DNA of 45,273 nt, taken from assembly GCA_030532905.1 (NCBI GenBank), contig JAUNKE010000010.1, positions 1 to 45,273 on the forward strand. The letters are read 5' to 3'. The stretch comes from Peptostreptococcaceae bacterium (lineage in GTDB: Bacteria > Bacillota > Clostridia > Peptostreptococcales > Filifactoraceae). Under the pieces are notes generated by a model that was given only the letters and a program-made list of their open reading frames with translations, ran no database searches and was not told the DNA's origin. This document shows, in pieces, positions 17,185-26,500 of this stretch (positions within the stretch are counted from its first letter, which is position 1; each line of letters starts with the position of its first letter). A program made the position numbers and the translations under genes.

Positions 17185-18585
17185 CTAAGGTGCCATCATA
17201 AATTTTATAATGAACAGCAAGGACAAAATCCAAGTAAGCGGCTTGGTTTCTTTTGCCTTACCCGATACAAGCTTAATGATACAATAAGATATAAGACCGA
17301 AAGCAATTCCGTTTGCTATCGAATAGGTCAACGGCATCATGACAACGGTTAAAAATGCCGGAACGGATTCACAAATCTCGCTGAAGTCAATTTCTTTAAC
17401 ACCGCTCATCATCAATGCACCGACAAAAATCAGCGATGGTGCCGTAGCAACCGACGGAATCAATGTGACGAACGGTCCGATTACCAAAGCCAATACAAAC
17501 ATCGCACCCGTTACCGCCGCCGTAAGACCGGTGCGGCCGCCTTCCGCAATTCCCGCACTGGACTCCACATAAGTGGTAACCGTAGAGCTTCCCAAGCAAG
17601 CGCCCGTAGTCGTGGCAATCGCATCGCACATCAGCGCCTTTTTCATACTCGGCATATTGCCGTTCTCATCCAACAGATTCGCTTTTTTCGCCGTTCCCAA
17701 CAGCGCGCCGATCGTGTCGAACATATCCACCAGTGAAAAGGAGATGACGATGACGATGACGGTTGAAAGAGTTTGCAGAAAACTTCCGCCGCCGAAAAGA
17801 CCGCCCACATCCATTTTCAAAAGAGAGACTTCCGCAAAGTCGGCAAATTGCTTCCCCAGATGTAAAGAAATTTTCTCCGGAAGCTGCATATAATTAAGAA
17901 ATGGTAAATACGCTATAACGGTGGTCACCAAAATCCCGATAAATATCGAGCCTTTGATTTTTCGAGCCGTCAGAGCCGTAATAATCAACAGTCCTATAAT
18001 TGCAATAACCGCTCCCATCGTATCATGATAAGTTTCCGGGTTGAGAAGCCCTTTGAAATTCACCAAAGAAACCTGCGTTACCGGATGCGGCACAACAATT
18101 TTTGCATTTTGAAGTCCGAGATAAGCAATAAAAAGTCCGATTCCACCTGAAATTGCATGTTTTACATTCGCCGGAATCGCTTCAATAATCGCTTCTCGAA
18201 TTCCGAAAGCGGTAATGGTGATAAATAACAGACCGGAAATAAATACAAGCACCAATGCGAGCTGATAACTTTCAATCACATCGAGTTCACGAGCCACGAT
18301 TTTGCTCATCGTCGGCATGATGGTAAATGCAAAAAATGCGTTCAAGCCCATTCCCGGAGCTTGCGCAAACGGAAGATTCGCCCAAAAAGCCATCAAAAAA
18401 GTTCCTACCGCTGCCGAAAGACAAGTTGCAATAAAAACGCCGTTGAAAATTTGCTCATTTCCATTTGAAAGAATATCCGGATTTACCAAAATTACATAAG
18501 CCATTGTAAAAAATGTTGTAAATCCCGCAACAATTTCAGTTCGCATGGTTGAACCATGTTCTTTAATTTTAAAATATTTCTCCAT
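17185..18585 (-). CDS. NCS2-family adenine/guanine/hypoxanthine permease
   Basis: A 466-residue AzgA/PbuG-type purine transporter with about 12-14 membrane segments. Typical segments are TEIVAGFTTFFTMAYVILVN at the N terminus, FAQAPGMGLNAFFAFT, and DMFDTIGALLGTA before ATTTGACLGSSTVTTYVESS. Members import purine bases by proton symport. I chose the ATG preceded by AGGAGAG; an ATG five codons upstream lacks spacing. The leader carries promoters, but I could not match the purine riboswitch core often found ahead of such genes. Confidence 0.93.
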   Translation of the reverse strand: MEKYFKIKEHGSTMRTEIVAGFTTFFTMAYVILVNPDILSNGNEQIFNGVFIATCLSAAVGTFLMAFWANLPFAQAPGMGLNAFFAFTIMPTMSKIVARELDVIESYQLALVLVFISGLLFITITAFGIREAIIEAIPANVKHAISGGIGLFIAYLGLQNAKIVVPHPVTQVSLVNFKGLLNPETYHDTMGAVIAIIGLLIITALTARKIKGSIFIGILVTTVIAYLPFLNYMQLPEKISLHLGKQFADFAEVSLLKMDVGGLFGGGSFLQTLSTVIVIVISFSLVDMFDTIGALLGTAKKANLLDENGNMPSMKKALMCDAIATTTGACLGSSTVTTYVESSAGIAEGGRTGLTAAVTGAMFVLALVIGPFVTLIPSVATAPSLIFVGALMMSGVKEIDFSEICESVPAFLTVVMMPLTYSIANGIAFGLISYCIIKLVSGKAKETKPLTWILSLLFIIKFMMAP

Positions 18586-18617
18586 AATCTCTCCTGTCAA
18601 AAAAGTTTCCCTCAGCT

Positions 18618-18646
18618 ATAATATCACTAATGTACCGATTTTTCAA
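18618..18646 (-). promoter_or_regulatory. Proximal promoter of the purine permease
   Basis: TTGAAA, 17 bases, TATTAT on the minus strand. A second plausible promoter (TTGCCT, 17 bases, TATAAA) is at 18662-18690 and a third (TTTGGA, 17 bases, TATAAT) at 18723-18751, so this 320-base gap carries three stacked candidates. Confidence 0.5.
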
Positions 18647-18723
18647 CAAAATTTATGTGATTTTATACAAAAAATCGAATATCAAGGCAAAAACCGTATA
18701 TTATCGAAGAGAATATCAAATTA

Positions 18724-18819
18724 TTATACGGATTTATGGGATTTCTCCAAAAGTCTTGTCGGTTTTATTTCGCTATTGATTAACGAAAATACCCCCGCAG
18801 CGTTCTTGGCATTCACCAT
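18724..18819 (-). CDS. Possible small ORF or repeat relic upstream of the permease
   Basis: A 31-codon open frame, MVNAKNAAGVFSLINSEIKP continuing to a TAA stop, with further in-frame codons upstream to position 18849 or so. There is no good ribosome site, and a TATAAT overlaps its stop. The sequence has balanced, protein-like composition and a GC content higher than the rest of the gap. It may be part of a dispersed genomic repeat or a remnant of a gene; I cannot name a product. Confidence 0.25.
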   Translation of the reverse strand: MVNAKNAAGVFSLINSEIKPTRLLEKSHKSV

Positions 18820-18906
18820 TTCCGCTTCGGAGGTATCCCGTCTATCTCATTCTAATTTTTTGTAAAAAATCCGCCGTCTCTCAAATTTTCATTTGTAATT
18901 TAAGAT

Positions 18907-19485
18907 TTATTTTCTTGCATTTTCTTCAACGAGAAATAACAAAGTGTCGTTATGAATCTGCTCCGCACGCATCTTCCCGCAAAGCACTTCCACTATCTTC
19001 AGCGCAAAATAGATTGCGGTTGCCGGCCCTTGCGAAGTGATTACATTTTTATCCATTACCACCAACTCATCGTGGTGCTCTTTATAATTGATTTCCGTTT
19101 TGAATGCCGGATAACAGGTGCCTGCAATCTGCTGCGCAATGCCCGCTCTGTCCAAAACGATGCCGGACGCGCAAATATTTGCCAGATATTTATCCTGCTT
19201 TCCAAAAAAACTTTGGAATGCCTTAATCACTCGGTCATCATCCCGAAGATTCGTCGAGCCCGGCAGCCCTCCCGGCGTTATCAGAATATCATATTCGTCG
19301 AAGTCTTTGACATCATTGATATGAATCGGAGTGAGCGCTATAAGCCCATGCGCCCCCTGCACCTGATTCCCTTTCTCGATGGAGCAGAGTTCCGCCTTTA
19401 CTTCCGCGCGAGTCAAAATATCATATACCGTCAACGCTTCAATTTCTTCAAATCCGTTTGCCATAAAAATCAATGCCTTTTTCAT
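18907..19485 (-). CDS. DJ-1/PfpI family protein
   Basis: A 192-residue class I glutamine-amidotransferase-like protein of the DJ-1/YajL branch. The nucleophile elbow is LANICASGIVLDRAG, whose cysteine corresponds to Cys106 of DJ-1; the conserved acidic residue near the N terminus is in FEEIEALTVYDIL. Proposed roles include glyoxal detoxification, protein deglycation and redox-stress sensing; which applies is unknown. It is monocistronic, with promoter TTGATG-17-TATAAT and ribosome site GAGGTGG. Confidence 0.92.
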   Translation of the reverse strand: MKKALIFMANGFEEIEALTVYDILTRAEVKAELCSIEKGNQVQGAHGLIALTPIHINDVKDFDEYDILITPGGLPGSTNLRDDDRVIKAFQSFFGKQDKYLANICASGIVLDRAGIAQQIAGTCYPAFKTEINYKEHHDELVVMDKNVITSQGPATAIYFALKIVEVLCGKMRAEQIHNDTLLFLVEENARK

Positions 19486-19503
19486 AATCCACCTCTTTAC
19501 AAT

Positions 19504-19525
19504 TTGAAAAAACTTATTTTTTCAA
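19504..19525 (-). repeat. Perfect nine-base inverted repeat on the DJ-1 promoter
   Basis: TTGAAAAAA and TTTTTTCAA flank four bases. On the minus strand the palindrome begins at the last base of the -10 box and covers the likely start site, the right place for a repressor operator; it could also simply be an A/T-tract hairpin. Confidence 0.4.
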
Positions 19526-19553
19526 TTATACCACGAAGCATAGTTTACATCAA
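19525..19553 (-). promoter_or_regulatory. Promoter of the DJ-1 family gene
   Basis: TTGATG, 17 bases, TATAAT with TGG extension on the minus strand, 39 bases before the start codon. Confidence 0.65.
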
Positions 19554-19598
19554 TTAACAACTTTCCCTTCAACAAGTCAAAACATATTCAAACTTTCA

Positions 19599-19621
19599 CA
19601 AAAAAGAGGAGCATCAGCTCC
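19599..19621 (-). terminator. Terminator after the glycosidase-like lipoprotein
   Basis: GGAGC/GCTCC five-pair stem with four-base loop (19608-19621), followed on the minus strand by T-rich sequence (TCTTTTTT). It ends the alcohol dehydrogenase-lipoprotein operon. Confidence 0.75.
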
Positions 19622-20552
19622 CCATTGATTCATTTATCGTTTCGTACAATTTGTTATTATCATGCGGAACGCAATCCGTTACCCAATACCACCAAAAATA
19701 TCCGCCGACATAATTTTCGGTGTATTTCGGCATGGAATAATAATGCTCCGCCTTTTTTATTTTTTCATCCAATGTCGCTTTTTCATTCGAAACGCCGCAT
19801 TCTCCGATTCCCAGTTTGGTATTCGGAAAATCCTTCTCAAGCTTCTCAAAAATTTCTTGCCAATTCGGCGCGAAATTTTCATTGTCGTCTTCATAATAGC
19901 TGACAAAAAGATAATCCAATCGGTTTTTCATCGATTTCGGGACATTTTTTCGCAACCATTCATGCATGTCCACCTGTTGAAAACCCGGCGCCGTATAATA
20001 GGCGGTCAACACCGTCTTCGCTTTTTTCCCCTCAAGAAGCTCAAAAGCGGAAATCATCTTTTCAACAATCAGCTTATTGTCATCGCCGAGCCAGCCCTCA
20101 CCGTTGATTTCATTCCCGATTTCCCAAAAATCAACATAGTCGTTGAGCGCTCCGTAACTTTCGGCAAAACGCTTGCGATAACTCGCCTCATTCTTATAAT
20201 AAATCATATCATACGAATCGACCGGCGATGCCATCACATAGGCTACCTCATGAATCTTTTTGAACATCTCCACATATTCAATCGGATGAATATCTCGGCT
20301 CATCACGATTCGAACGGTCGGTTTTGCAGGCATTTTTCGAATGGCTTCTACAATCTGTGATAATTGGATACTGTCGTACCAACTGTCATCAATGGTAATC
20401 CCGATAATTTTTTCATCGGTCGGGCGTATTTCACCGACATCGGACTTTGGAATTTCTTCCGGAACAATCTCGGATGATTCTTTGATTTGACAGGCGCTCA
20501 GCAAAAGAACCATCAGGAAGTATCCGAACCATCGAATTATTTTTTTCTTCAT
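19614..20552 (-). CDS. Lipoprotein with clan GH-A glycosidase-like TIM barrel
   Basis: A 312-residue lipoprotein: the signal ends LLLSAC, so Cys21 is the lipid anchor. The mature part looks like a (beta/alpha)8 glycosidase of clan GH-A. WEIGNEING (about residue 145) has the Asn-Glu pair expected at the end of strand 4 (acid/base), LGIGECG has a Glu placed where strand 7 carries the nucleophile, and GYFWWYW resembles the strand-8 tryptophan region. I cannot name the GH family or substrate. It starts 8 bases after the stop of the iron alcohol dehydrogenase and shares its transcript; its own ribosome site is weak (GGAG 16 bases upstream), which suggests translational coupling. Confidence 0.65.
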   Translation of the reverse strand: MKKKIIRWFGYFLMVLLLSACQIKESSEIVPEEIPKSDVGEIRPTDEKIIGITIDDSWYDSIQLSQIVEAIRKMPAKPTVRIVMSRDIHPIEYVEMFKKIHEVAYVMASPVDSYDMIYYKNEASYRKRFAESYGALNDYVDFWEIGNEINGEGWLGDDNKLIVEKMISAFELLEGKKAKTVLTAYYTAPGFQQVDMHEWLRKNVPKSMKNRLDYLFVSYYEDDNENFAPNWQEIFEKLEKDFPNTKLGIGECGVSNEKATLDEKIKKAEHYYSMPKYTENYVGGYFWWYWVTDCVPHDNNKLYETINESMGS

Positions 20553-20560
20553 TTTTACCG

Positions 20561-21760
20561 CTAAAGTGACTCCGCAAAAATTTGTCGAACTACTTCCGGC
20601 GTCGCTTCGATTGGCGCAATGCTGAGCAGTCCTTTAAGTCCCGGTGTTTCAAAAGCGAGTCTTGTCAAATCATCAAGATGCTCTTCACCGAAACCGAGGT
20701 CTTTCAAGCTTTCTTTAATATTCACCGAATGCAGCCATCGGCGCACCGCTTTGGACACATCGTCCGCCGTTGCCGTCTCAAATTCAAGATTCGGCAAAAT
20801 CGGTTTGAGAACATCAAACAGCGTATGCTTTTTCGCATCATAAATATGTTTAATGACCGAAGGTAATAAAATCGCCAGTCCTTGCCCATGCGTAGTCTCA
20901 TGCTTCAACCCACTGAGAGGATGCTCCAATGCATGAGTCAAATGCAAAAGTCCGTTGTCAAAAGATGTTCCCGCAATCAAAGAAGCATAGGTTAAAAAAT
21001 ATCTCGCTTCCAAATCATTCGGGTCTTTTTGAACCCGTGGCAAATAGATGGAAATAAGACGAACCGTCTCTTGCGCCAACAAGATGGAGAACGGGCTCGC
21101 CATAACCGTTGAGCAAGCCTCCACGATATGATTGAGCGCATCCACCGAAACAAAGGTCGTCTGATCCGGCGCAAGTCCCGTCATCAATGCGGGGTCGTCT
21201 ATTGCGTACAAAGGATACATCGCATCCGCGGCAATCGCCGGTTTATAATCATTTTCCGGAATACTGATAACGGAAAAGCGGTCAACTTCCGTTCCCGTTC
21301 CATGCGTCAGATTGATGGCGATAATCGGAACCGCATCTTCAATCGGGAAAGTTAAATTAGCGAGCGCTCTTGCATCTTTGTCCGGATATTTGAGTAAAAC
21401 GGCCACCGCCTTTCCCGCATCAATCGGACTTCCTCCTCCAATCGCAACGACCGCTCCCGCTCCGAGCTCACGCGCCATGGCGGTCGCCTCGTCAACTTGG
21501 TTCACTTCCGGATTCGGCGTTACTTTATCATAGAGTACATATTCGATGCCGTGCTTTTGATAAGCCTTCTCCACATGGCTCCAAGCACCCGTCTTTTTGT
21601 ATGCGCCTCGGCCGGTCACCGTAACGACTTTTTGAATGCCCATTTTGACCAGCTGCGCACAAATAAAATCTATTTTTTCTATTGCGCCGACCCCTAAAAA
21701 AGCCGTCGTCTTTACTCTGATTTCACGCACCGCATGAATATTTATATCTCTCTCCCACAT
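20561..21760 (-). CDS. Iron-containing alcohol dehydrogenase
   Basis: A 399-residue group III alcohol dehydrogenase. The NAD(P)-binding part includes GGGSPIDAGKAVAV and NLTHGTGTEVDRF; the iron-binding histidines lie in LTHALEHPLSG and HETTHGQGLA. These enzymes reduce aldehydes or ketones to alcohols during fermentation; the physiological substrate cannot be inferred. The start is the ATG with GGAGG six bases upstream. The promoter TTGACA-17-TAGAAT precedes it by about 45 bases. The downstream lipoprotein gene is co-transcribed. Confidence 0.93.
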   Translation of the reverse strand: MWERDINIHAVREIRVKTTAFLGVGAIEKIDFICAQLVKMGIQKVVTVTGRGAYKKTGAWSHVEKAYQKHGIEYVLYDKVTPNPEVNQVDEATAMARELGAGAVVAIGGGSPIDAGKAVAVLLKYPDKDARALANLTFPIEDAVPIIAINLTHGTGTEVDRFSVISIPENDYKPAIAADAMYPLYAIDDPALMTGLAPDQTTFVSVDALNHIVEACSTVMASPFSILLAQETVRLISIYLPRVQKDPNDLEARYFLTYASLIAGTSFDNGLLHLTHALEHPLSGLKHETTHGQGLAILLPSVIKHIYDAKKHTLFDVLKPILPNLEFETATADDVSKAVRRWLHSVNIKESLKDLGFGEEHLDDLTRLAFETPGLKGLLSIAPIEATPEVVRQIFAESL

Positions 21761-21804
21761 AGATTGCCTCCAATTCCCTTGCATAAATTATTTCCCTTAA
21801 CAAT

Positions 21805-21833
21805 ATTCTACTATCTTGTTGTTTATATGTCAA
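21805..21833 (-). promoter_or_regulatory. Promoter of the alcohol dehydrogenase operon
   Basis: TTGACA, 17 bases, TAGAAT on the minus strand; the start would lie near 21798. Confidence 0.65.
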
Positions 21834-21905
21834 TCTCATCATCCGGCAATCTTTTTATGATTTTACGAAAATTATTATTGTTAGGAAGAATTTTCTATGC
21901 GACTC

Positions 21906-23345
21906 TTAGCAGTACTGTTCCTTTATCAAACGATGCGCCGTCATTTGCATAATCAGCGTGGAATTGTTACGATATTGCACTCCCGATGCCAAAACACCAT
22001 GGATGTGTAGATTTTCAAGTGTTCCGTATCGGGAAGAAATCGACGCCATTGTCTCAGGCACTACGGCAAATCCTCCGTATTCGTCCACCAGAACATATCG
22101 CTTATCCATCAGCTGTGCCAAGAGCTCATTTTTCTCTTCCACTTTTTCCATTGAAGTATCCAGACCGGTTGCGTTGATAATATAGTCAAATTCGCCGACA
22201 GCATCGTCGATATTCCCATCCGATTTCTTCAAACGGAATTTATCCGAGCAAATGATGATATCTTCGATTTGAGTCGGCATGGTCAATATGCCTTTTTCGC
22301 TCGCATCAATTAAAATCCGCGCCGATTCTAAAGGAAGCGGGCTGCGATTCAAAGTCATAAAAGGATGATATTTTCTTCTGAATTTTATTCTGTCGGATTT
22401 GGGCATCGAATCCCAGACCTTATTGAAAATTACATTCATAATCGGAAGCAGCGCTTGTACTCTCGCCAATTCATCCGGTTCCCGAATATTGGTTTTCAAT
22501 TCTTCAATGCCGCCTTGCATGTGCTTCTGAACGAATCGTTCAAAATCAATATCATGTACTTCCAACTCTTTATTAAAAAGCTCATCAAACTGCTCAAAGG
22601 TGATTCGACCGTAATTTTCTTCCAATATTCCGTTGAGCGCTTCCATCGTGAATACTTTCATCTCCAGCATCACAGGCTCGACCCTTACCGTCGGGATAAG
22701 ATTCGTTCTGGAAAACATCGCAACTTTTTTGATGTTTTTTTCCGTTATCAGATGGGTTGTGACATCCACCCCCGTGAGACCGGCACCTATAACACAGACT
22801 CTGTCTTTCTCTTTTATATGAGCGAGTTTTTCTCGAATCGGATAAATGTCCTGAATATAATTCGGATGAGTTTCTACCTTATTATAGATACTTCGCTGCG
22901 GAATTTCTCCATTGCATAGATGTACTCGGTCATATCGATTGATACTCCCCTTTTCCGTCTCCAGTTCCCATTGTTTACCAACCTTGTCCATGCGCACAAT
23001 TTTCTCGGTGATTTTTTGCGCACCGATTTTCGACATGCTCTCATCCAATCTGTCTCTGGTGTATTCGCCGAAAGTCGCTCTCGATGTATAGACCGGCTCC
23101 TCTTTCCCTTTTTCTTTCAGCCAATTTGCCAAATCGTCATTGTTTTGATAGTCATAGCTTATTTTTCGTGTTTTCAGATTCAATATCAAATCATGAGAAT
23201 CGTCTCGATACGGATATCCTCTGCCGAAGCTTTCTTCCGTATCATAGCAGTCGATTGTCACTCTTTCTTTATCAACTTCTTTTGCATAAGCTGCAAGTAC
23301 AGCCATTCCGCTGCTTCCCATTCCTATAATCGCTATTTTTTCCAT
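21906..23345 (-). CDS. FAD/NAD(P)-binding oxidoreductase
   Basis: A 479-residue two-dinucleotide-fold flavoprotein resembling the NAD_binding_9 (PF13454) group of Ycf-like hydroxyacylglutathione/ornithine-oxygenase relatives. The N-terminal FAD fold starts AIIGMGSSGMAVLAAYAKE; the second Rossmann motif is VCVIGAGLTGVDVTTHL at about residue 185. A typical ATG-like motif for FAD (INATGLDTS) lies near residue 405. The substrate is unknown. The chosen ATG has GGAGA four bases upstream. It is monocistronic. Confidence 0.85.
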   Translation of the reverse strand: MEKIAIIGMGSSGMAVLAAYAKEVDKERVTIDCYDTEESFGRGYPYRDDSHDLILNLKTRKISYDYQNNDDLANWLKEKGKEEPVYTSRATFGEYTRDRLDESMSKIGAQKITEKIVRMDKVGKQWELETEKGSINRYDRVHLCNGEIPQRSIYNKVETHPNYIQDIYPIREKLAHIKEKDRVCVIGAGLTGVDVTTHLITEKNIKKVAMFSRTNLIPTVRVEPVMLEMKVFTMEALNGILEENYGRITFEQFDELFNKELEVHDIDFERFVQKHMQGGIEELKTNIREPDELARVQALLPIMNVIFNKVWDSMPKSDRIKFRRKYHPFMTLNRSPLPLESARILIDASEKGILTMPTQIEDIIICSDKFRLKKSDGNIDDAVGEFDYIINATGLDTSMEKVEEKNELLAQLMDKRYVLVDEYGGFAVVPETMASISSRYGTLENLHIHGVLASGVQYRNNSTLIMQMTAHRLIKEQYC

Positions 23346-23524
23346 AAATTCTCCTTTTGTTGATTGCATTGTTTCAGTATTAAGAATACCACAGATTATT
23401 GAAAATAAGTCTTAAAAAGCCGATTCTATCTATTGAATTATTCTATAGTATCGATAAAGCTTTTTACAGTTTTCGCTCCCATCCGCTTACGATGAATTCT
23501 CCTATCTGTTCGAAGAATTGTTGA

Positions 23525-23555
23525 TAAAAAAAGCAGTGGCATCACACCACCGCTT
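23525..23555 (-). terminator. Terminator of the surface-protein operon
   Basis: Nine-pair stem with one G-U pair (23531-23539 with 23547-23555) followed by seven T on the minus strand, about 15 bases after the subtilase stop codon. Confidence 0.88.
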
Positions 23556-23566
23556 CTTTTATTTGT

Positions 23567-26500
23567 TTAGCTTATCTTTGCTCGATTCCAATCAAACATA
23601 AGTTTTGCTTCATAATTCGGTATTCCGTAATCGACCATGAAATCAATCACATAGAGAACCTCTTGCTCATCCAGCTTTTTATCGCTTTCAAAAGTATATT
23701 CCAAAATGGATTTTGAAACTTCTTTCGCCTCCAGCTTGGAGTATCCTGAGCCGTCTTTAATATACAGCTCGGTTACATTTCCTTCAACACCGTCCATTCC
23801 CAGATCAATATAGGTTGTGTTGAATGTTAACTTGTAGCGATATCCGTCTTTCGTTTTTTCAACAATCGCATCGGATGACAGGAATGCATTTCCAGTAGAT
23901 TCTTCCGCTCCATCAGTTTCCATCAAACGAACGGGAACATGATATGTCGCTTCTTCTTTGTCATCTTCGGAAATCGGCTTTAACGCTTGTCGTTTTGCAA
24001 AAAGCTCCTCATAAGCCTTGTTGATCTCGTCTTGAGTTGCTCTTCTGTTCATATAGACGGCTTTTGCCTTTCGAAGAGCCTCTCGGAATTCCGCCTTTCC
24101 TTCCAAAGCATATTTCGATAAATCAATCGCTTCGGAAATTCGGATTTCTTCTTTCAATTTCTCTTTATCCGAATCTTTCAGACGAAGTTTCTTGAGCGGC
24201 AAGCTGATTTTTTGAATAGCATGCGTCACTTGTACTTCCGTAGCATTGTCATTTTCAAAAACTTTCTTTGCAAAGTCATAGCCTTTTTCTAATGCGGCAA
24301 TGTCTTCTTCTACATAAAGTTCTCGGTTTTTGAAAATTTCTTCAGCTTCTTTGAGCAAGTCCGCTAATTTTGTTTTATCTACTTTACCGTCCTTACGCTT
24401 CATTTCGCGCATCGCTCTTTCGAGTTCCGCAATGGCGAAATTGATTCTCTCTTTGGTATTGTGTTCCGGCTTCTTGGAATTATACAGCTCTTCCGCCTCC
24501 GCAATCAACGCTTCCAAATCGATAACGCTTGCATTTTGATATTCATCTCTATGCTTTCTCAGAAGCTCCTTCGCCTCATCGATTTTCTTTCTAAGAAGCG
24601 CTTTGTCTCCCGCATTTACAATCGGTACCAATTGCTCGATAGCCAATTTAAGCTCGCTCGCCGCTTTATCAACCATTGCCTGAGTAGCTTCCGGATTGTT
24701 ATAAACTTTTTCAGCTTCCGCAAGCGCTATTTCAAAATCCGCCCAACTTTCAGGCGAGAAGTCTTTCTCCATATACTCTCTGGAACGATTGATTAGGATT
24801 CTAAGCATCGTCTTGTCAACCGGAATCGGATTCTTTGCTCCGCCTTTTTCCAGCTCAACCGTAGCCAGCAAGTTATTTCCGCTGATTGTAAATTCAGCCG
24901 GTTTTGATGCATAATCTTCAGTCTCCAAATCAGTTACATAGATATCGAAATTCAACCCCTTCGGCAATTCAATCATCTGATTGTTTTTGCCCGCTTCCAA
25001 ATCTACGGAATAAGTGGTCTTCTTCGCATCGCGTCCCACGAATTGAACGGTTGCTCTTCCTTCATATCCGTTTCGAACAAGATTTACAAGACCTTGCTGC
25101 ATTTCTTTTTTGTGAATCTCAACAATCGGCGTGCTTCCTTCTTGTCCGCTTCTTCGAACGAGTACATCTTCATTCTTGATATATGCGAAGAAGTCTTTAT
25201 CCAATTGCTTCAATGCTACAACATATTCTCCCTCCGGTACATTTGCACCATACTTATCGGAAGAAAGTGGCGTTGTTGCAAATTCAATTCCTTTATTCTT
25301 ATCCAAAACAACCAACTTAACAGCGGCGTTCTGCGGATTCTTCACTTCGATTACCACTTTTGCTCGATTTTTGTAAACAAACGGCACTTCAATAACTTTG
25401 TCAACATCCTTTTCCGTAATCTCAAAAGGAATACGACTCGGTCCGCTGATCTCATAAGCCTCATCCACATCGGAAATTACCAGATAGTATTTTCCAACTT
25501 CCAGGTTATAAGGATTTTCAATCACATTACCGTCCAAATCTTCAACAGCCCATTTAAACTTGTTTGCAGTTACCGCGCCCGAATCGATTACCGGCTTAAC
25601 GATAATGGAGCGCTCGTTTCCGCGGCGAATCGCCTTATCAAGCGGTAAGCTGATGGTATTATAAGCATAATCCGAAATCTTCAGCGTTGCATCTTCAATT
25701 TTGATTTCCGGTTTCAATTGGAATTTACCTTCCGCATCCGGCTTGAAAATTTCTCTTCCTTTTACAATGATTTGACTGCGAATTCCGGAGCCTTGCTCAA
25801 TAACTTCTTCCAAAGTAAAGATATGCTTGTCCGCGTCATAGCTGCTCTTTTTGATTTTCGGCGCTATCGTGTCAATCAAAATCGGTAATTGCATCTTTTG
25901 AGCCGGTGCATTCTCGCTGGAATCCGGTTTTACCGAAACCTCAAAAACATATTTACCGTCAGGCATAATCTCGCCCTGCTGATTCATTCCGTCCCATCTC
26001 CAATGCATTTTGGAGGAATTATGATTGGAATTTCCGAACATGGAAGGACGAATGAAGTTCTTACGACCGACATCATCCGGTTCCGCCACTTTATATAACT
26101 CGGTATTTAAATTTCTCTGATCAAAAACACGAATTTCAAATCCGTTATAGTTTCTCAGGAAGGTTCCGAAGAATTGCGCAAAATCTCCTTTTCCATCTCC
26201 ATTTGGGGAAATAGCGATTTTTTCAGCATCATACTTCGGGTTTTCAAAAGTGTTATCCTCATCTTCTCCAAGAGCAACAAACATTCCGTCATCCCTTGAT
26301 GCGATAAAGGTAAATGGCTTGTAAGAATCTTTTGCCGCTTCGTAATAGAAAGGTCTTGTTCCGTTAGCGATATGATCATAAACGGAAGGATCTAAGACGG
26401 TTATCCGATCCCATTCTCCTCGGAAACCTACAAATGGAAAACTGAACGCTTCCATTTCTCTCTCTTTTTGAGATGCCGGAGCCTCAAAGAATACATATCC

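Noticed and set aside
18586..18906. Purine riboswitch ahead of the NCS2 permease
   Set aside because: The conserved core bases of the purine aptamer could not be found on the minus strand of this gap.
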